Shown here: one piece after another, positions 7,517-9,407 of the stretch | Layout: every line of letters begins with the position of its first letter | Position numbering within the stretch: the stretch's first letter is position 1 | Origin: Methanomassiliicoccaceae archaeon UBA367 | GTDB taxonomy: Archaea; Thermoplasmatota; Thermoplasmata; Methanomassiliicoccales; Methanomethylophilaceae | Length of the DNA: 9,407 bases | Assembly (NCBI GenBank): GCA_002506255.1 | Contig: DAXF01000029.1 | Location: 836-10,242, forward strand | Direction of reading: 5' to 3' | Made by a program: the position numbers and the translations under genes | The notes under the pieces: generated by a model | Seen by the model: the letters and a program-made list of their open reading frames with translations, nothing else | The model's database searches: none | Told to the model about the DNA's origin: nothing

Positions 7517-7532
7517 TTTAAAAAATAATATA
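7517..7532 (+). promoter_or_regulatory. TATA-like box upstream of rmlA
   Basis: The plus strand holds a 16-base A/T run, TTTAAAAAATAATATA, the strongest TATA candidate facing rmlA. With usual archaeal spacing, transcription would start near 7550, leaving a leader of about 70-95 bases. Because the run is A/T on both strands it could also serve the opposite direction. Confidence 0.4.
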
Positions 7533-7643
7533 CCGGTTATGTTAACACTCATAAGTGGCGGGTGTGGTTTTGAAGACGGAGAAAGTTGTTTTTCATGATC
7601 CAACAAGATTAGGGATTAATACATGAATGGATGTTTGCTATTC

Positions 7644-8507
7644 ATGAAGGGCATAATCCTGGCCGGTGGCCTTGGTACAAGGCTCTACCCGGCCACGGTG
7701 CCCGTTCCGAAATGCCTTTTACCGATATACGACCGGCCGATGATCTTCTTCCCCTTATCCACTTTACTGCAGGCTAACGTAAGGGATATACTCATAATCA
7801 CGACCCGCCGCGACCAGGAAGGATTCATGCGACTATTGGGAGACGGTTCCAATCTCGGCATAAGGATAAGCTACGCCGTTCAGGACGTTCCCCGCGGAAT
7901 AGCAGACGCGTTCCTCATCGGAGAGGAATTCATCGGCGGCGATGACGTGATACTGATACTGGGGGACAACATCTTCCACAGCAGGACCATCGAATCATCT
8001 TTGAAAGACTCCATCGTGAATAACGAAGGCGCCACCGTATTCGGCATCGACGTTCCCGATCCGGAGCGTTTTGGTGTCATTGATTTCGACGAGAACTTCA
8101 ACGTCATATCGATAGAAGAGAAACCCGCCGTCCCGAAATCCAATACTGCGGCGGTGGGCCTGTACATATACGACGGCAACGTCTCGGAACACGCTAAAAC
8201 ACTGAAACCCTCTCCACGCGGTGAGCTGGAGATAACGGATCTCAATAACATCTATCTTAGGGACGGGAAGCTGAAAGCAAGACAACTTGACGGCGATTCC
8301 GTATGGTTCGATGCCGGCACCCACGAATCGCTGTTATCGGCAAGTGTTTTCGTATACAACATAGAGCAGGCCGGCGGGAAGATATCCTGCCCGGAGAAGA
8401 TAGCTTTGGAGAAGGGATACATCACGCCAGATAAGTTGAAAGAGATCGTCTGCGATAAGAAGAGCAGCTATTACGTACGGATAAGATGCGAATGCGGCAT
8501 CCGCTGA
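7644..8507 (+). CDS. rmlA: Glucose-1-phosphate thymidylyltransferase (RmlA type)
   Basis: This 287-residue nucleotidyltransferase would form dTDP-glucose (or UDP-glucose) from glucose-1-phosphate. Signature blocks in order are LAGGLGTRLYPAT (residues 6-18), VPKCLLPIYDRPMIFFPLS with Lys23, QDVPRGIADAFLIGEEFIG, ILILGDNIFHS, FGVIDFDENFNVISIEEKP, SNTAAVGLYIYD, RGELEITDLNNIYL and VWFDAGTHESLLSAS. These match RmlA/RfbA rather than RfbF or GalU. Small departures from the usual bacterial form are QDVPRGIADA where QPSPDGLAQA is common, and FDAGT where LDTGT is common. I chose ATG 7644 because LAGG motifs normally begin a few residues after the start; ATG 7623 would add seven residues and has an AGGGA upstream. 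No rmlB, rmlC or rmlD lies in the window, so the downstream dTDP-sugar is unknown. It is transcribed away from the rfb cluster. Confidence 0.92.
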   Translation: MKGIILAGGLGTRLYPATVPVPKCLLPIYDRPMIFFPLSTLLQANVRDILIITTRRDQEGFMRLLGDGSNLGIRISYAVQDVPRGIADAFLIGEEFIGGDDVILILGDNIFHSRTIESSLKDSIVNNEGATVFGIDVPDPERFGVIDFDENFNVISIEEKPAVPKSNTAAVGLYIYDGNVSEHAKTLKPSPRGELEITDLNNIYLRDGKLKARQLDGDSVWFDAGTHESLLSASVFVYNIEQAGGKISCPEKIALEKGYITPDKLKEIVCDKKSSYYVRIRCECGIR

Positions 8508-8510
8508 TCA
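8505..8510. other. Back-to-back stop codons of converging genes
   Basis: The six bases TGATCA contain the plus-strand TGA of rmlA (8505-8507) and the minus-strand TGA of the isomerase (8510-8508). There is no intergenic base, so any terminator of either gene must lie inside the coding sequence of the other. Confidence 0.9.
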
Positions 8511-9407
8511 AAGATCCGGAACGCGCTGTTTTACGCCCGCCTTCATATTATTCTCCATCTCCTTCTTCAGGGAGACGATGGGCTTCACCTCTATCGGATT
8601 CACACCCCTAAGCTTAGCCAAACGGTAGGAAACATGATCCCCCAGCATCAAGGCCTTAAGGAAGCATTCGGTCCTGTTCCTGCCATCCATCGTCACCTGG
8701 TAGAATGGCACACCGTTCTTCTCCAACGTAGCGTTAGTGGACTCCGGTATCCCGTTCATGCATTCAGGATACACATTAGGCATCAGCAGAAGAGGCAACA
8801 GCTCCTCCCTGGGCGTTTCCGTCCATCCCACGATCTCATTGTGATTGAACTCCGGCATGGTCCAGCTGAAGGACGAGATCTTGGAGTTCTCCGCCAGCTG
8901 AGAGCGCCAGCGCATGGCTACGGACGAAGCGGGCTCGTCAACGCATATGATAGGTATCTTATCGTGAATGGCCTCAGATATTCTTATGGCCGCGTTATCG
9001 CCGTCATCTTCGTTCAGTGCGTTATTGTAATCTCTCAGGCGGGGTATTGTATCTCTGATCATTCCCGCCACGTCCGTCCCGGCGGCCAGGTCCATCATCC
9101 TGCTGATGTAGCCGATCATGAATCCTATCGATTGGCGGGGCTGTATGCCTGCCGGCACTTTCACGACAAAGTCTCCGCGTTCCTTTGCGATCTTCTCGAT
9201 CTCACCGCCGGAGCATATGACGGCCACGGGACATCCCGTGCCCGCGGCCTCCCTGTACATGCTCAGCGTCTCATGAGTATTGCCGGAATAGCTTGCCACC
9301 ACGGCAAATGTCCTTTTAGATACCCATCCCGGCAGGGACGGGTATCTGAGCACCTCTATCGGAATGTCAGATACTTCCACGCAAAGATCCGCTACCACAT
9401 CGCCGGA
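8508..9407 (-). CDS. Bifunctional phosphoglucose/phosphomannose isomerase (N-terminus outside window)
   Basis: This SIS-domain isomerase interconverts glucose-6-phosphate, fructose-6-phosphate and mannose-6-phosphate, supplying glycolysis and sugar-nucleotide synthesis. The reading frame continues past the right edge: the first visible codons are Ser-Gly-Asp, then VVADL, which fits the end of the family's N-terminal GMGGS...SGD phosphate-binding region. About 40-50 N-terminal residues are therefore missing, and the GTG at 9398 is an internal valine codon rather than the start. Visible blocks are VASYSGNTHETL, ICSGGEIEKIA, VKVPAGIQPRQSIGFMIGY, MRWRSQLAENSKI, PEFNHNEIVGW (which by family analogy carries a catalytic Glu) and FLKALMLGDHVSYRLAKLRGVNPIEVKPI. 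Family members usually end shortly after VKPI..LK, so the last 15 or so residues (MENNMKAGVKQRVPDL) are an extension abutting rmlA. Confidence 0.92.
   Translation of the reverse strand, partial: SGDVVADLCVEVSDIPIEVLRYPSLPGWVSKRTFAVVASYSGNTHETLSMYREAAGTGCPVAVICSGGEIEKIAKERGDFVVKVPAGIQPRQSIGFMIGYISRMMDLAAGTDVAGMIRDTIPRLRDYNNALNEDDGDNAAIRISEAIHDKIPIICVDEPASSVAMRWRSQLAENSKISSFSWTMPEFNHNEIVGWTETPREELLPLLLMPNVYPECMNGIPESTNATLEKNGVPFYQVTMDGRNRTECFLKALMLGDHVSYRLAKLRGVNPIEVKPIVSLKKEMENNMKAGVKQRVPDL

Noticed and set aside
7532..7537. ACCGGT palindrome near the rmlA TATA-like run as a possible operator.
   Set aside because: The symmetry does not extend beyond six bases.
7880..8324. Minus-strand frames opposite rmlA.
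   Set aside because: They are shadow frames of a gene with full RmlA motif order.
9396..9398. GTG as the start of the isomerase.
   Set aside because: In-frame codons for Ser-Gly-Asp precede it and match the family, so the gene continues past the window edge.
1..9407. tRNA, rRNA, CRISPR, transposase or attachment-site signals.
   Set aside because: No matching sequence pattern was seen on either strand.

Overview
The window looks like a nucleotide-sugar and surface-glycan locus of an archaeon, most likely a gut-type Methanomassiliicoccales (Thermoplasmata) methanogen. That assignment is inference. It rests on TATA-like boxes in the only divergent intergenic region, a first gene that appears leaderless, frequent ATA, AGA and AGG codons, a bifunctional phosphoglucose/phosphomannose isomerase, and a Sel1-repeat protein fused to a glycosyltransferase-like region. 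No rRNA, tRNA, CRISPR array or insertion sequence was seen.

Layout, left to right. (1) Positions 1-2336, minus strand: a large protein of at least 778 residues whose 3' end lies outside the window. It has Sel1-like repeats at both visible ends, a fucosyltransferase-like core, and a beta-rich segment resembling the ligand-binding domains of phage tail proteins. (2) Positions 2436-7436, minus strand: five tightly packed genes in the order rfbF, rfbG, rfbH, rfbS, rfbE, joined by 4- to 16-base overlaps or abutting codons. (3) Positions 7437-7643: a divergent promoter region. (4) Positions 7644-8507, plus strand: an RmlA-type glucose-1-phosphate nucleotidyltransferase. (5) Positions 8508-9407, minus strand: a bifunctional phosphoglucose/phosphomannose isomerase whose N-terminus lies beyond the right edge. 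Genes 4 and 5 converge with no spacer, and their stop codons form the palindrome TGATCA.

The five rfb genes map step by step onto CDP-tyvelose synthesis as known from Salmonella and Yersinia O-antigens. RfbF makes CDP-glucose from glucose-1-phosphate and CTP. RfbG makes CDP-4-keto-6-deoxyglucose. RfbH is the PLP/[2Fe-2S] 3-dehydrase. RfbS reduces C4 to give CDP-paratose. RfbE epimerises C2 to give CDP-tyvelose. The one pathway enzyme not seen is the flavin/iron-sulfur reductase that partners RfbH (DdhD/RfbI/AscD). The isomerase and RmlA act on the same hexose-phosphate pool, RmlA feeding the dTDP-sugar branch. The large Sel1 protein downstream is a candidate transferase or glycan-binding protein using such sugars. 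GC content, estimated by hand from sampled lines, drops from about 50-60% in rfbF, rfbG, rfbH, rmlA and the isomerase to about 35-40% in rfbS and the Sel1 gene, which suggests a mosaic origin.
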